64,000 bases of DNA from Candidatus Protochlamydia sp. (lineage in GTDB: Bacteria; Chlamydiota; Chlamydiia; Chlamydiales; Parachlamydiaceae): positions 62,001 through 126,000 of the forward strand of contig JACDAQ010000026.1 in NCBI GenBank assembly GCA_013695355.1, read 5' to 3'. Shown piece by piece: positions 1 through 9,333 of the stretch. Under the pieces are notes generated by a model, which was not told the DNA's origin, did not search any database, and saw only the letters and a list, made by a program, of their open reading frames with translations. The number at the start of each line of letters is the position of its first letter. Within the stretch, counting starts at the first letter, position 1. Position numbers and translations under genes: made by a program.

Positions 1-1434
1 AATTTGTTTATTAATGGCATTGTTAACCGGCATCAATTCATAGACCCCTTGCCTGCCTTTAAAACCAGTCCCATAGCAATGACCACACCCTTTGCCACGG
101 TATAGACATCCTTCCTTTAAACTTTCTGGCTGGATTCCCAAACTTTGGAGTTCTCTCGAACTAGGTACATACTGTTCTTTGCATTCAGGACAGATGCGGC
201 GAACCAGTCGCTGTGCAAGGACCCCGACAATGCAGGAAGAAAGAAGGTAGGGCTCAATTCCCATGTCAACAAGGCGCGTGATCGCCGAAGGAGCGTCATT
301 TGTGTGGAGCGTGCTCAAAACGAGATGTCCTGTCAAAGCAGCCTGAATGGCAATTTCAGCCGTCTCTTTATCCCTGATCTCTCCAACCATGATGATATCG
401 GGATCCTGGCGCAGGATATGGCGCAGTCCGGTTGCAAAGTCGAGCTTGATCTTATGATGCACTCCGATCTGGGCAATCCCTTTTAAGTTATATTCGACGG
501 GATCTTCAATGGTCATGATGTTGGTCTCGTCATTGGCCATATCGCAGATCGCACTATACAATGTAGTTGTTTTACCGCTTCCTGTAGGGCCGGTAACAAG
601 GACAATGCCTTCAGGCAGGCTCATCAGTTTTTGAAATTGTTCAAAAACTGGCGGGAGCATTCCGATCTTGTCCAGACCAAGCAGGATATTTCCTTTATCT
701 AAAATACGCAGAACAATCCGCTCGCCACCCGCGATAGGCACCGTACTGACTCGAAAGTCGATTTCACGCCGCCCCATCCGCAGTTTGATCCGTCCATCCT
801 GGGGAAGGCGATGCTCGGCTATGTCAAGTTTGGACATGACCTTGATCCGGGTTAGAAGCTGAACTTGATAATCGAGGGAAGGGGCGTGTCTGTTCTGTAA
901 GACTCCGTCGATCCGGTAGCGAACTCGCATCCCATTTTCTGAAGGCTCAAAATGAATATCGGAGGCCCCTTGCTGGATGGCTTCCGTTAATATCAAGTTT
1001 AAAAGCTGTACGACAGGGGATTGGTGCCTGTTCTGATCAAGCAGATCGAACACTTCAATTTCTCCATCCCGTCCGTCATCATTTTTATCGCCCATGCCGG
1101 CAATTAATTGGGAGGCTGCCCCATCTTCGGTATTATAGCATTCATGGATGGCCGCTAAAATTATTTCACGCGGAGTGTACACTGCTTCGATCTCGCAATT
1201 TAGCAAAAAGCGGAGCTCTTCCAGAGGAGATAAATGCAAGGGGTCGGCGACGGCCACAACAACGCTTGATTCTTTCTCTTCAATTGGCAGGATTAAGTGT
1301 TTTTTAGCAAAGGCATAGGATATTTGCTTATACCGCTCTTTTCCGACGCGCATAGCGGCAATGTCCCGGTAAACGGGCATGCCGAATTGTTCTGCCAGCT
1401 TCATCCTTTCCTGTTTTTCATTGACGTCCGTCAT
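1..1434 (-). CDS. gspE: Type II secretion ATPase GspE (C-terminus outside window)
   Basis: This is the cytoplasmic AAA-type ATPase that powers type II secretion pseudopilus assembly. The 478 codons in the window show the N-terminal GspE/MshEN-like domain, then the Walker A motif GPTGSGKT at about residues 281-288, an aspartate-box stretch (RQDPDIIMVGEIRD) and a histidine-box stretch (LSTLHTNDA). Near the window edge is the tetracysteine zinc motif, CPEC followed by CGHC, that separates GspE from pilus-retraction ATPases. The ATG at 1432-1434 lies inside the 3' end of gspD (17-base overlap), which implies translational coupling. The stop codon lies before base 1, so the gene is partial here. 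The family call is firm. Confidence 0.95.
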   Translation of the reverse strand, partial: MTDVNEKQERMKLAEQFGMPVYRDIAAMRVGKERYKQISYAFAKKHLILPIEEKESSVVVAVADPLHLSPLEELRFLLNCEIEAVYTPREIILAAIHECYNTEDGAASQLIAGMGDKNDDGRDGEIEVFDLLDQNRHQSPVVQLLNLILTEAIQQGASDIHFEPSENGMRVRYRIDGVLQNRHAPSLDYQVQLLTRIKVMSKLDIAEHRLPQDGRIKLRMGRREIDFRVSTVPIAGGERIVLRILDKGNILLGLDKIGMLPPVFEQFQKLMSLPEGIVLVTGPTGSGKTTTLYSAICDMANDETNIMTIEDPVEYNLKGIAQIGVHHKIKLDFATGLRHILRQDPDIIMVGEIRDKETAEIAIQAALTGHLVLSTLHTNDAPSAITRLVDMGIEPYLLSSCIVGVLAQRLVRRICPECKEQYVPSSRELQSLGIQPESLKEGCLYRGKGCGHCYGTGFKGRQGVYELMPVNNAINKQI

Positions 1435-3985
1435 ATTCTCCCTCAAATTGGCCGCTCTCTGATTCTTTACAGCAATCAGTAATGTAACAACGCTCGCGCG
1501 AACGTCCAAAGAGGAGAGTCATACTTCCTTCCATCAAACGATTTTTTTCATATAAGTGCGCTTCTTCCACACACTCTAAAAAATAAGGCACATCTCCCGG
1601 GCGGAGGCAGAGTAGTTCCTGCCTCAAACACTGCAGCTGTTCTTTGGGATCCTTTACAATATGGGGCGTGAGCGAGATATACATTTCAGTTGAATTGTCC
1701 TTTAAGGAATTGATGCTGAAAAGCTTACCGAGGCCAGGCAATTCGCCGATAAAGGGGATTGCATCGCGGTTGTCATTGGTTGTTTTGCGGCGTAAGCCCC
1801 CTAAAATGACCGTATCGCCATCGGGAATTTGTACATGATTGGTAATATGCCGGCGGGTGACATTTGGGCGGTCGCTGCTTCCAGGATGAATTGTATCAAA
1901 CGTGATATCGGTCTCAAGCGTGACATAGTCAAAATCCCATTCGTCGTCCGGGCTCCGCTCATTTAAATGGATGGTAGGTTTTACACTGATAGTAATCCCG
2001 TACTGGGCCCGTGTAAAGGCATCTTTTAACGTCACACCCTTTGCCGTTTCAACCTCGAACACCCCGGTATTAATTGAAATATCCTCATTAATGGCAATCG
2101 TTGCAGGCGTCTGGTTCATCGTTAGAATAGATGGATTCGAATTGATTTGAACATCATCTTGAGAAAGCAAAAACTTATAGGCCAAATCAAAAGGGGGAAT
2201 TCCGCAATCGGTCCCTTTACGGCTTAAGAAAAATTCAAACACCCCTGCATTGGAGGGGGTAGGATCGCCGTGCCTTGGTAATACATTGTTAAAGGCTGCG
2301 CCTACAAGGTTGTGGTTGGATGCAATATGTTGTCCAATGCGCAATAAATTTAACCCAAAGCTATTTTCACGCGTAAGAACTTTTTCAAATAATAGGGTCT
2401 CGATCTGAACCATCTTCTTAGGGACATCGAGGCGGCGAAGCAGTTCTTTCATTTTGGTGAGCACATCCGCTTCCACGACCATTACAATAGATCCTGTTTT
2501 TGCATCGACAATAAAATTATCCCGGCCGACATTCGAATTTTTCTGCACAAAAATACCAGGCTGGGCAGGGGCAGGATTGACTACGTAGCCCCCTTCCTGA
2601 TAAAAGCCTTCCTGACCGTAAAGTAGAAGCGGAGGTTCTTTTTGAGGGGGAAGCATTGGCGGGGGTCCTGGAGGGATCATTGGGCCATTTTGGTCAACCA
2701 CATTAATTTCATTTTCAACAGTCTTTGGGCCTCCGTTAGGCATGGGGCCCACATTGCCGGTCCCTGTCGTAATCATTAAATTATACACCCTAAACAATAC
2801 ATCAGCTAATTCTTCAGCGTCTGAATGCTTGACGGTGTACCAAAAAACTGTCTTTTCGCGCGCGCCGCCGATGCGCCCCTCCACATTGCGTACAACTTCT
2901 TCCGCTCTGCGCACCTCTTCTTTAGTGCCGACAACGAAAATAGCTTGAGCCATATTTTCCAAGACGACAATTTTTAAGCCATGCACATCAGCGTCCATCC
3001 TTCCCTGCCCTCCGCGCGCCTCTCCATCCGAGGGAGGAGAAGCGCAGGGGGAAGCATCGGCCTGATCAAATATTACAGACAGGATGCGGGCCATTTCCTC
3101 GGCGCGGGCCTTAAAAACAGGGATTAGCCTATAGTCTTTATCCCCCCGATTGGATGCGATAAAATCATAAAGTTTAAGCAGGTCCTGTATTTCCCCCACT
3201 TGACCGATCAAGAAAATATCGCGGCCCAGGATTTGAAGAACCATTGTGTTAGGATTGATAAAACGCTCCAAAAACATGTAAGCGCGCCTTATCTCAGCTG
3301 GTTCAGGTGAGACCACAAAGCCGACCCTAGCATCGGACGGAAGAACTTCTAGGTCCTTTCTTTGATTGGTCAGCAGGCGCAAGTTCGATTGGTCCTGACG
3401 CAAAAGGAAAAGCTGACGGAGATACGGGTTCAGAGTTTTGACCCCCACTCCATTTTGATTTAAGATCAGCTCCAACATCTCGTTCCATGCGGCTCTTGGG
3501 ATGGGTAAATTGGAGTCAACACTTAAGTGGATCGAGCCTACTTCAGGAGGGATCAAATAGACAAAATCCTGGGAGCCATAATCGATAATAAGCTGCTCAA
3601 GGGTTGTATCTGGCGCATGCCACAAGCCATACCCTTCGGTTCGATTGCTTTTCGAGGCTAGTTCTCTCCAACGGTTTTCCAAATGATACAATTTACGCTT
3701 ATTCCTGTTGATCCGTTCCAACAATCCCTTGTATTCATCAGGTGTGGCATCGGCTTCATAGAGTTGGGAGACCCGTTCGTAAAGACGGTTGATTTCTGCA
3801 TGGATCTGCATCGTTTCTCGGTTGACCTGCAGTAAAAAACGGTCCATTTCTTTATCAAGATCAGATTCATCCGATTGAAGGTTCATTTTTTTTTCTTCGA
3901 TCGACTGGGCGCTAAGTTGAGTGAAACAACCCTGCATTAAGAAGGAGGCACTTGCAATCCAAATCCATTTCATTTTCATGTTCAC
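1418..3985 (-). CDS. gspD: Type II secretion secretin GspD
   Basis: This is the outer-membrane secretin channel of type II secretion (855 aa). An N-terminal signal sequence with a possible lipobox (MQGC, cysteine near residue 20) precedes periplasmic N-domains. The C-terminal half carries the secretin core, with the signature GDTVILGGLRR followed by IGELPGLGKLF and MYISLTPHIV. Known secretins form multimeric rings in the outer membrane and pass folded exoproteins. The gene sits 8 bases after an unidentified membrane-anchored gene and overlaps gspE downstream, so the three probably form one operon. An odd point is a GC-rich, Ser/Pro/Gly-rich insert between N-domains (bases about 2995-3055), plus a proline-rich linker encoded near 2640-2690. 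Confidence 0.95.
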   Translation of the reverse strand: MNMKMKWIWIASASFLMQGCFTQLSAQSIEEKKMNLQSDESDLDKEMDRFLLQVNRETMQIHAEINRLYERVSQLYEADATPDEYKGLLERINRNKRKLYHLENRWRELASKSNRTEGYGLWHAPDTTLEQLIIDYGSQDFVYLIPPEVGSIHLSVDSNLPIPRAAWNEMLELILNQNGVGVKTLNPYLRQLFLLRQDQSNLRLLTNQRKDLEVLPSDARVGFVVSPEPAEIRRAYMFLERFINPNTMVLQILGRDIFLIGQVGEIQDLLKLYDFIASNRGDKDYRLIPVFKARAEEMARILSVIFDQADASPCASPPSDGEARGGQGRMDADVHGLKIVVLENMAQAIFVVGTKEEVRRAEEVVRNVEGRIGGAREKTVFWYTVKHSDAEELADVLFRVYNLMITTGTGNVGPMPNGGPKTVENEINVVDQNGPMIPPGPPPMLPPQKEPPLLLYGQEGFYQEGGYVVNPAPAQPGIFVQKNSNVGRDNFIVDAKTGSIVMVVEADVLTKMKELLRRLDVPKKMVQIETLLFEKVLTRENSFGLNLLRIGQHIASNHNLVGAAFNNVLPRHGDPTPSNAGVFEFFLSRKGTDCGIPPFDLAYKFLLSQDDVQINSNPSILTMNQTPATIAINEDISINTGVFEVETAKGVTLKDAFTRAQYGITISVKPTIHLNERSPDDEWDFDYVTLETDITFDTIHPGSSDRPNVTRRHITNHVQIPDGDTVILGGLRRKTTNDNRDAIPFIGELPGLGKLFSINSLKDNSTEMYISLTPHIVKDPKEQLQCLRQELLCLRPGDVPYFLECVEEAHLYEKNRLMEGSMTLLFGRSRERCYITDCCKESESGQFEGEYDGRQ

Positions 3986-3993
3986 CGTATAAC

Positions 3994-5430
3994 TTATTGG
4001 TTAGAAGTAGAGGTTTGAGCCTTCGGGGGCATATTGGAAAGAGGATGCATGGGATGCATGCTTTCTTGGTTCTTTCCTTTAAAGTTTAATCCTTTCTCGG
4101 CCAAAACTTCAGCCGCTTCATTTGCTTCCCTGGATTCTTTGGCATCCTTTGATTCGCTTTTTTTGTGCCCATTGCCGCCTGGCTGGAGGGCAAGTTCGAC
4201 AGACTGGCAATCGCTTCGGGAGGGATTATATAGCGTTCCTTGCATGATCTGCCTTTCATCTTTGCGGGCCAGCCCCTCGAACACAAACAAGGTGCCAGGA
4301 GTTTTACGTTTCACATACTGGTCGATTTCTTCTCCCGTAGACAGTTTTTTCCAACCTTTCGCAGTCAAAAGGAGCCAGTCGGAAGGGCTGACTGTCATTC
4401 TTTCCTGATTAATTTCAAATACGCATTGAGAGCGGGTTCGGGCGCCGACAAATTTGAACATATTTTGAATATGCTGAGCATTTTGGGTCATCCAAGGTTC
4501 GGACGATTTTAATAAATTAAGCAGAACTTTTCCTTTTCCCTCTATATCCCATAATTCCAGTCCCATTAAACGTTCATCCACTTTTTTTACTAGAAGTAGG
4601 GGTTTATTTAAAGAATCTTCTCCAGGTTCAACCAATTTCCATCTGTTTTCGACCCAAACAAAACAATCCCCGACTTTTGCAAAGATAGAATAAATATCAT
4701 CGTTCTCACCAAAATCTATCCGCTGCCGTCCATGGACCTCCTTATACTCATCGCCTCCATGCTTTTCTAAAAAGCGGTCCGGGCCAAACCATTTTGCCTT
4801 TTGGCGGGCCAATAAGGTCCCATCTACGCGCCATGATCCCAATTCCCATACATTTCCTGCAAAACGGGCAAATTCCTTTTCGGGCAACCGGAAAATGTGG
4901 CAGTTTTCAGGTTCTTTAATACATTCCCCCTTGTCATTTTGCAGGGTTGCAGTCACTTCGACCTCAGCGTCGATTGGTTTTCCAACAATCCAGAAAGATG
5001 TTTTTTCATTACCAGGGCTGAAAACGTACTTTCCGGTCCCATTTTTTTTCTCATAAATCAGATAAAGCGGTTCGCCTGGAGGAATGGAAACGATTGCTTT
5101 ATTTCCATTGAATGAAAAATGCAGAAGGGAGCGTAAGGCCTGGGCATCAGGACGTCCGTTTTTACCGTAATACATTAGCTGCTGGCGTAAATCGGGAAGC
5201 TGCATGGAGGGAGGAATTTGTTCCAAAGCAAGCAAGGGGCCGTCAATTGCCTGATAGGCCTCTGGCGTAAGCTCAAAATATCCTTTTGGCAGCCCAGATG
5301 CCTTGGCCCTAATATTGCCACAAGTAATTTCATCGGGATTATTCAGCCAGATAATTCCTATGCCGGCTCCAAAAAGGAGGATCAATCCCAGGATTGCATA
5401 ATTTATGCCTGTCAGCCAGCGACTCATCAT
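3994..5430 (-). CDS. Membrane-anchored protein of the gsp operon (CT573-like position)
   Basis: A 478-residue protein with a short cytoplasmic N-terminus and one transmembrane helix (about residues 9-29: YAILGLILLFGAGIGIIWL). A long predicted periplasmic part and a charged, low-complexity tail rich in Lys, Glu and Ala follow. I recognise no enzymatic motif. It lies directly upstream of gspD with 8 bases between. From memory, chlamydial genomes carry an uncharacterised gene in this place (CT573 in C. trachomatis). The topology and position resemble the inner-membrane linker GspC or a clamp protein, but no HR or PDZ domain can be shown by eye, so a type II secretion accessory role is inference. 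Confidence 0.6.
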   Translation of the reverse strand: MMSRWLTGINYAILGLILLFGAGIGIIWLNNPDEITCGNIRAKASGLPKGYFELTPEAYQAIDGPLLALEQIPPSMQLPDLRQQLMYYGKNGRPDAQALRSLLHFSFNGNKAIVSIPPGEPLYLIYEKKNGTGKYVFSPGNEKTSFWIVGKPIDAEVEVTATLQNDKGECIKEPENCHIFRLPEKEFARFAGNVWELGSWRVDGTLLARQKAKWFGPDRFLEKHGGDEYKEVHGRQRIDFGENDDIYSIFAKVGDCFVWVENRWKLVEPGEDSLNKPLLLVKKVDERLMGLELWDIEGKGKVLLNLLKSSEPWMTQNAQHIQNMFKFVGARTRSQCVFEINQERMTVSPSDWLLLTAKGWKKLSTGEEIDQYVKRKTPGTLFVFEGLARKDERQIMQGTLYNPSRSDCQSVELALQPGGNGHKKSESKDAKESREANEAAEVLAEKGLNFKGKNQESMHPMHPLSNMPPKAQTSTSNQ

Positions 5431-5774
5431 TTTTCACACACACTTGTATAACAAAATCAAAAACCAAATTTTAACATACTAATTAAAAAAACTACAACAT
5501 TTTATTGTTTATTATTAAATAGTTAAAATTCTAATAACTTTATTGTTTTCTTGCACTGCATTAAATCGCTTAGGGCGCGACAACGTAAACAATAATCCCA
5601 AAAAAAAAGATTGCATAGTTGGGGTATTGCTAGTTATAACAAGGCCAGTCATTTTTGGCTATATGAGGCTGCGAAAAATAAAAAGATCAGAGCGCTATTT
5701 ACACGATTAACGTAGAATGATAATTAAATTTAGAAATTCAGGCTCTGAAATTTAACAATAAATGAGGGAAAAAA
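5431..5774. other. Intergenic, divergent promoter region
   Basis: An AT-rich gap of 344 bases between two divergently transcribed genes. It must hold promoters for the minus-strand gsp operon and the plus-strand membrane protein. No ORF or RNA gene is visible. A purine-rich ribosome binding site (GAGGGA) lies just before the ATG at 5775. Confidence 0.5.
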
Positions 5775-6338
5775 ATGAATACAGACGACCCTAAACCTGT
5801 GCCAGAACCTATAAAGAATCCCGAGCCATCCTTAGGAAGCTCTTCTGCAGCTCCCTCAAAGATTTACCCCTCGGAGCAACCTGACCGCCACTCCTTTGAA
5901 AAAATGCAGACAGAAAATAAAGGCAAAACTGATCAAAAAGACAAGGATTACCATCAAAAAGAAAGTGTGGAAGAAAAAGTTAGAGAGACGCTCAGAAATT
6001 TTAGGAAATCCAAGAAGGTAGATGATATTTATGTCTATGCTAAAGATAATAAGGAGCAGACCATCACCTATACGCTTTTAGTGGTCGGTTTGCTTTTGAT
6101 GCTGTTAGCCTATCCATCAATTTTTGGGCAATTGATCGTAGGTCTCGTGGCTGGTTATCATTATGCAAACGCTATCATGTCGTATTTACGCCGCATCGGC
6201 TATTTATTTTCGGGACCTGAGCAGCTCACTAATATCGTGCTTACGGCCCTTGTGATTGCATTATTTATCTCTGCGCCCGGGATAGTGATCGGAGCTCTTG
6301 TGGCTGTGGGATGTAAAGAAGCTTTTATAAGAAGCTAG
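5775..6338 (+). CDS. Hypothetical two-segment membrane protein, Inc-like
   Basis: 187 aa. The first ~85 residues are hydrophilic and rich in Pro, Ser, Lys and Gln. Two long hydrophobic regions follow, at about residues 97-127 and 150-183, separated by a short polar loop, and the protein ends almost at once. Long N-terminus plus paired hydrophobic lobes is the general layout of chlamydial inclusion membrane proteins, but no specific family is recognised. A good Shine-Dalgarno (GAGGGA) supports the start. A hairpin downstream may end transcription. Confidence 0.6.
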   Translation: MNTDDPKPVPEPIKNPEPSLGSSSAAPSKIYPSEQPDRHSFEKMQTENKGKTDQKDKDYHQKESVEEKVRETLRNFRKSKKVDDIYVYAKDNKEQTITYTLLVVGLLLMLLAYPSIFGQLIVGLVAGYHYANAIMSYLRRIGYLFSGPEQLTNIVLTALVIALFISAPGIVIGALVAVGCKEAFIRS

Positions 6339-6368
6339 ATTTAATAAAGCGAGTTGTTAATAATATAG

Positions 6369-6442
6369 AATTAATTTGGACTGCTTCAAAGACCTCGTTA
6401 ATTAGCAATTTAGAGTCTTTAAAGCAAGTCCAAAATTAATTT
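6369..6442. repeat. Imperfect inverted repeat
   Basis: Arms at about 6369-6393 and 6415-6442 are imperfect reverse complements around a 21-base loop. The core ATTTGGACTGCTTCAAAG is shared exactly with the right arm of the palindromic element at 52404-52753 (there on the opposite strand). This may be a shortened or diverged relative of that MITE family. It lies between two genes and precedes a separate perfect hairpin. Confidence 0.5.
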
Positions 6443-6443
6443 T

Positions 6444-6469
6444 TTAGATGGATTTACAAATCCATCTAA
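6444..6469. terminator. Perfect hairpin, likely bidirectional terminator
   Basis: A 12-bp perfect stem (TTAGATGGATTT with its complement) and a 2-base loop lie between convergent genes ending at 6338 (+) and 6508 (-). A T run precedes the stem on the plus strand, which is an A run after it for minus-strand reading. It may serve both genes, though the T tracts are weak. Confidence 0.55.
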
Positions 6470-6507
6470 GTTGAGGTATTATAATAAAGATATATTTCAA
6501 TCGACAA

Positions 6508-7398
6508 CTAAGTTTTTTCTTTATTCTCCGATTTCCATAAAGAAATTTTTTGCTGCACCTCTATTATTTTATTAAGAATTTGAATATCTTCACCTGTTCT
6601 TCCTTCTTTAGTGTCTGTTTCTTCTAAGTCTTTATTTAGTTCAGAAAGCTCATTTTCTAAATCATGAAGTTCCCATTCTGGATTATGAGCGAATTTACCT
6701 TTTACTGTGTCCTCTAATATTTTATTTGCCTTCTCTTTATTATCTTCAACTTCTAGGCCAGTAAGGCCTGCTTCAAAATCCTTCCGAAATACATTTTTAT
6801 CTTGGGGAAGCTCATTTTTTATCTCTAAATTATATTCATTAAAGCTATATTCGGCGTCAGCCTCTGACTCTTCTACAGAATCACTAGATTTAGAATCAAA
6901 ATTGGGCATTAGAGTGTATTCCGTTTGGGCAGCATCCGCATTATCATCAGGAGTATAAGCAAGGAAAACACCATATTCTCCTGAAGAAGATTCGGTGCTA
7001 GATTTCTCGTCTTGTTTTTCATTTTTTTCGATAGGGGCTTTTGATAATTTACTATCTGCTAATTTGGAAGCTTCTTTACCTGTCACCTCTTGTTTTGTCA
7101 TTAGATACTCTATTCCTCGTTTGAGAAGCAAAGCGACCGCAGCGAGTGGTATTGAGACGGGAAATGTGGCTCCAAAAGCTGCACAAAAAGCCATGTTGAC
7201 GGCATGATGCCCGCTTTTCAATGTTTTAACATTATCTCCTGGCCGAAAAGGAACATGACTCATTATAAATTTTGCACATGAATCTAAAATTTTACTTTTT
7301 TCTCCCCCCTGAGATGATTTAGCTTGTCCAGCTTGATTGATTTCAGCGGTTTGAAGATAGATTGGAGAATTGTTATTAGTATTAGTTACTTCAGTCAT
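6508..7398 (-). CDS. Hypothetical acidic protein with one hydrophobic segment
   Basis: 296 aa. A Ser/Gln-rich N-terminus leads to one long hydrophobic segment at about residues 68-93. The rest is very acidic and probably coiled coil (many Glu, Lys, Asn repeats). A clear ribosome binding site (AAAGGAG, six bases before the ATG) supports the start. No known domain is recognised. Membrane anchor plus coiled-coil tail would suit an inclusion-membrane or secreted effector, but that is inference. Confidence 0.6.
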   Translation of the reverse strand: MTEVTNTNNNSPIYLQTAEINQAGQAKSSQGGEKSKILDSCAKFIMSHVPFRPGDNVKTLKSGHHAVNMAFCAAFGATFPVSIPLAAVALLLKRGIEYLMTKQEVTGKEASKLADSKLSKAPIEKNEKQDEKSSTESSSGEYGVFLAYTPDDNADAAQTEYTLMPNFDSKSSDSVEESEADAEYSFNEYNLEIKNELPQDKNVFRKDFEAGLTGLEVEDNKEKANKILEDTVKGKFAHNPEWELHDLENELSELNKDLEETDTKEGRTGEDIQILNKIIEVQQKISLWKSENKEKT

Positions 7399-7574
7399 AA
7401 AAACTCCTTTTAAGTATTTAAACTAATTAATATAGTATAATTATAACTTTAAATTTGATTTAACATCAAACTAGATAAATAAAACAATTATTGACTTTAA
7501 AAATGGATTAAAGATATCTCTAAAAAAAAGCTGTGGGCTTGCAGTGGTAAAATAAATTTTAAAAATGAGGTTAT

Positions 7575-8366
7575 ATGGATCCCTATTTAAATGCCCTCAT
7601 GCGTGGAGAGCAACCCTACAAGAAAAAACCATCTACAGAGGAGCAGGCTCCCAAAAGTAAACTTGAGATTGAACAGGCAAAGGAAATTGATTCCTTTGTT
7701 AACGCTTTCAACTTTGAAGAGGATCACAACCAATCCCTGATAGACCCAAAACATAAGCGTGAAAAGTTAAAGATCGCTATCAAAGAATCCATGAAAATGC
7801 CCGAGCTTTCGAAGCATATAGATAGGGCAGTAGGTATATTATTCAAAGAAGGGTCCCGTTATCTCTCTTCTGAAGTAAATCAAAATCTGATTGTTGATCT
7901 AGCCCAGGCGAGCGATCAATTGGAAAACATTGGTTTAGAGGAAGCTACCAGCCAAAATTTGCAGACGCTGAGTAAAATGAGCGATGAAAGTATTAACGGG
8001 ATACAGGAAATTGCACTTGCCAAATTTAAAGAAGAAAGGTATGCCGACAGCGTTTCTCTTTTTTCTCTACTGAGCATTTTGAACCCAGGATTTTCAGAGT
8101 ATTGGTTCCGGTTGGGAATTGCAGCTCAAAAAGATAATGATTTGGATTTGGCTTCAAGAGCTTATGCATCTGCTCAATTGCTTGATCCAACGCATATTGG
8201 AGCAAAGCTTTTTGCTGCCGAGTGCTTTGTTCTAAGAGGCCTTTTAGATCAGGCCAAAGCTGATCTTGCTGCCGCTGAGGCGATGAGCAAGGAGACCGAG
8301 ATCGATAAAATGTGGCTTGATTTGATTTCAGCTATTCAAGGCATGCTGAAGGAAAAGCAAGCGTAG
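7575..8366 (+). CDS. TPR protein resembling SycD/LcrH type III chaperones
   Basis: 263 aa. The C-terminal ~110 residues hold tandem tetratricopeptide repeats with the pattern of class II type III secretion chaperones: alternating small residues, ILNPGFSEYWFRLG, then AYASAQLLDPTH and AAECFVLRG. Such chaperones bind translocators before export. The N-terminal ~140 residues are an extension not found in classic SycD (about 165 aa), so this may be a derived regulator or chaperone. No type III structural gene is visible nearby. Convergent with the acetyltransferase downstream, with seven bases between. Confidence 0.65.
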   Translation: MDPYLNALMRGEQPYKKKPSTEEQAPKSKLEIEQAKEIDSFVNAFNFEEDHNQSLIDPKHKREKLKIAIKESMKMPELSKHIDRAVGILFKEGSRYLSSEVNQNLIVDLAQASDQLENIGLEEATSQNLQTLSKMSDESINGIQEIALAKFKEERYADSVSLFSLLSILNPGFSEYWFRLGIAAQKDNDLDLASRAYASAQLLDPTHIGAKLFAAECFVLRGLLDQAKADLAAAEAMSKETEIDKMWLDLISAIQGMLKEKQA

Positions 8367-8373
8367 AAGGCTG

Positions 8374-8934
8374 TTAAGATGCCAATTCCTTTATCACCCT
8401 GCAAGGATTACCTACTGCAAGGACATTAGCTGGAATGTCTTTAATCACAACGCTTCCGGCCCCTATTGTGGTATTATTACCAATCGTCACTCCAGGGCAT
8501 ACGATCACACCACCCCCTAGCCATACATTGTCTCCAATTGTGATCGGCCAGGCTGATTCAAGCCCTTTAATTCTTTCGGAGGCAATAATTGGGTGGGATG
8601 CGGCGTAAAGTTGTACATTCGGCCCCAGGAGAACATTATTGCCAAAAGTAATTTTTGCGCAGTCTAAAATGACGCAATTGAAGTTGATGTACAAATTGTC
8701 CCCCGCAAAAATGTTGAAGCCATAATCGCAATAAAATGGGGCCTGAATATCAATTAAATTGATATAGCCTCCTAGGAATTTTTTTAAAAGTAACGTTCGC
8801 TGTTCCATTTGTTCATAAGGGATACTATTGTACAAAGTCAGTTGGGTACGCGCCTTTATTCTCAAATCAACAAGTTGAGGGTCAAAAGCATTATACAATT
8901 CCCCGCCCAGCATTTTATCAAGTTCTGAATTCAT
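8374..8934 (-). CDS. Maltose/galactoside O-acetyltransferase family (LbH hexapeptide)
   Basis: 186 aa, matching the usual length of Maa/LacA/NodL enzymes, which transfer acetyl from acetyl-CoA to sugar hydroxyls as left-handed beta-helix trimers. The N-terminal Mac-type helical domain (LGGELYNAFDPQL) is followed by hexapeptide repeats (ITFGNNVLLGPNVQLYA, then IGDNVWLGGGVIV). The catalytic histidine sits in AASHPI. The C-terminus IPANVLAVGNPCRVI is typical. The natural substrate is unknown. Confidence 0.9.
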   Translation of the reverse strand: MNSELDKMLGGELYNAFDPQLVDLRIKARTQLTLYNSIPYEQMEQRTLLLKKFLGGYINLIDIQAPFYCDYGFNIFAGDNLYINFNCVILDCAKITFGNNVLLGPNVQLYAASHPIIASERIKGLESAWPITIGDNVWLGGGVIVCPGVTIGNNTTIGAGSVVIKDIPANVLAVGNPCRVIKELAS

Positions 8935-9092
8935 AAATACCTCCCATATTACCAGCTACATATCTTATAGATGCTTTACAACCAAGTTATTTATCCTAAA
9001 TGTAAAAGATGGCCTCCATTACTTGGAGATTCCCCATAGGCATCAGGCTAACTAAGAGGCTGCTTATAGATTAAGTATTTAATTCATTGAAT

Positions 9093-9245
9093 ATTAACAG
9101 GATAGTCAGGATCGCTGCTGCGGCAGGATGGGCAAGATAATGTAAAAAAAAATAGTGATCTGCAAGTATTTTCAATATACTAAAGAAATGTTGCAATTAC
9201 CTGCTCTATCCTGCCATTACAGCGATCCTGCCTATCCTGTTAATT
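9093..9245. repeat. Palindromic MITE-like element
   Basis: About 50-base imperfect inverted arms (starting ATTAACAGGATAGTCAGGAT on the left; the right arm reads CTATCCTGTTAAT at its outer end) enclose a short AT-rich centre. The core GGATCGCTG is kept in both arms. It would fold into one long hairpin. No ORF inside. Likely a small non-autonomous mobile repeat. Confidence 0.65.
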
Positions 9246-9333
9246 ATAATCGACTGATTTAAAATGACTTACGAATTTAGGGTTTGTTAGCTTGATGAAC
9301 ATAGCCCCTTCCCCCTCTCTTGATCTCTTTGGG

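Noticed and set aside
4034..4408. 124-residue plus-strand ORF
   Set aside because: Antisense shadow inside the gsp-operon membrane protein.
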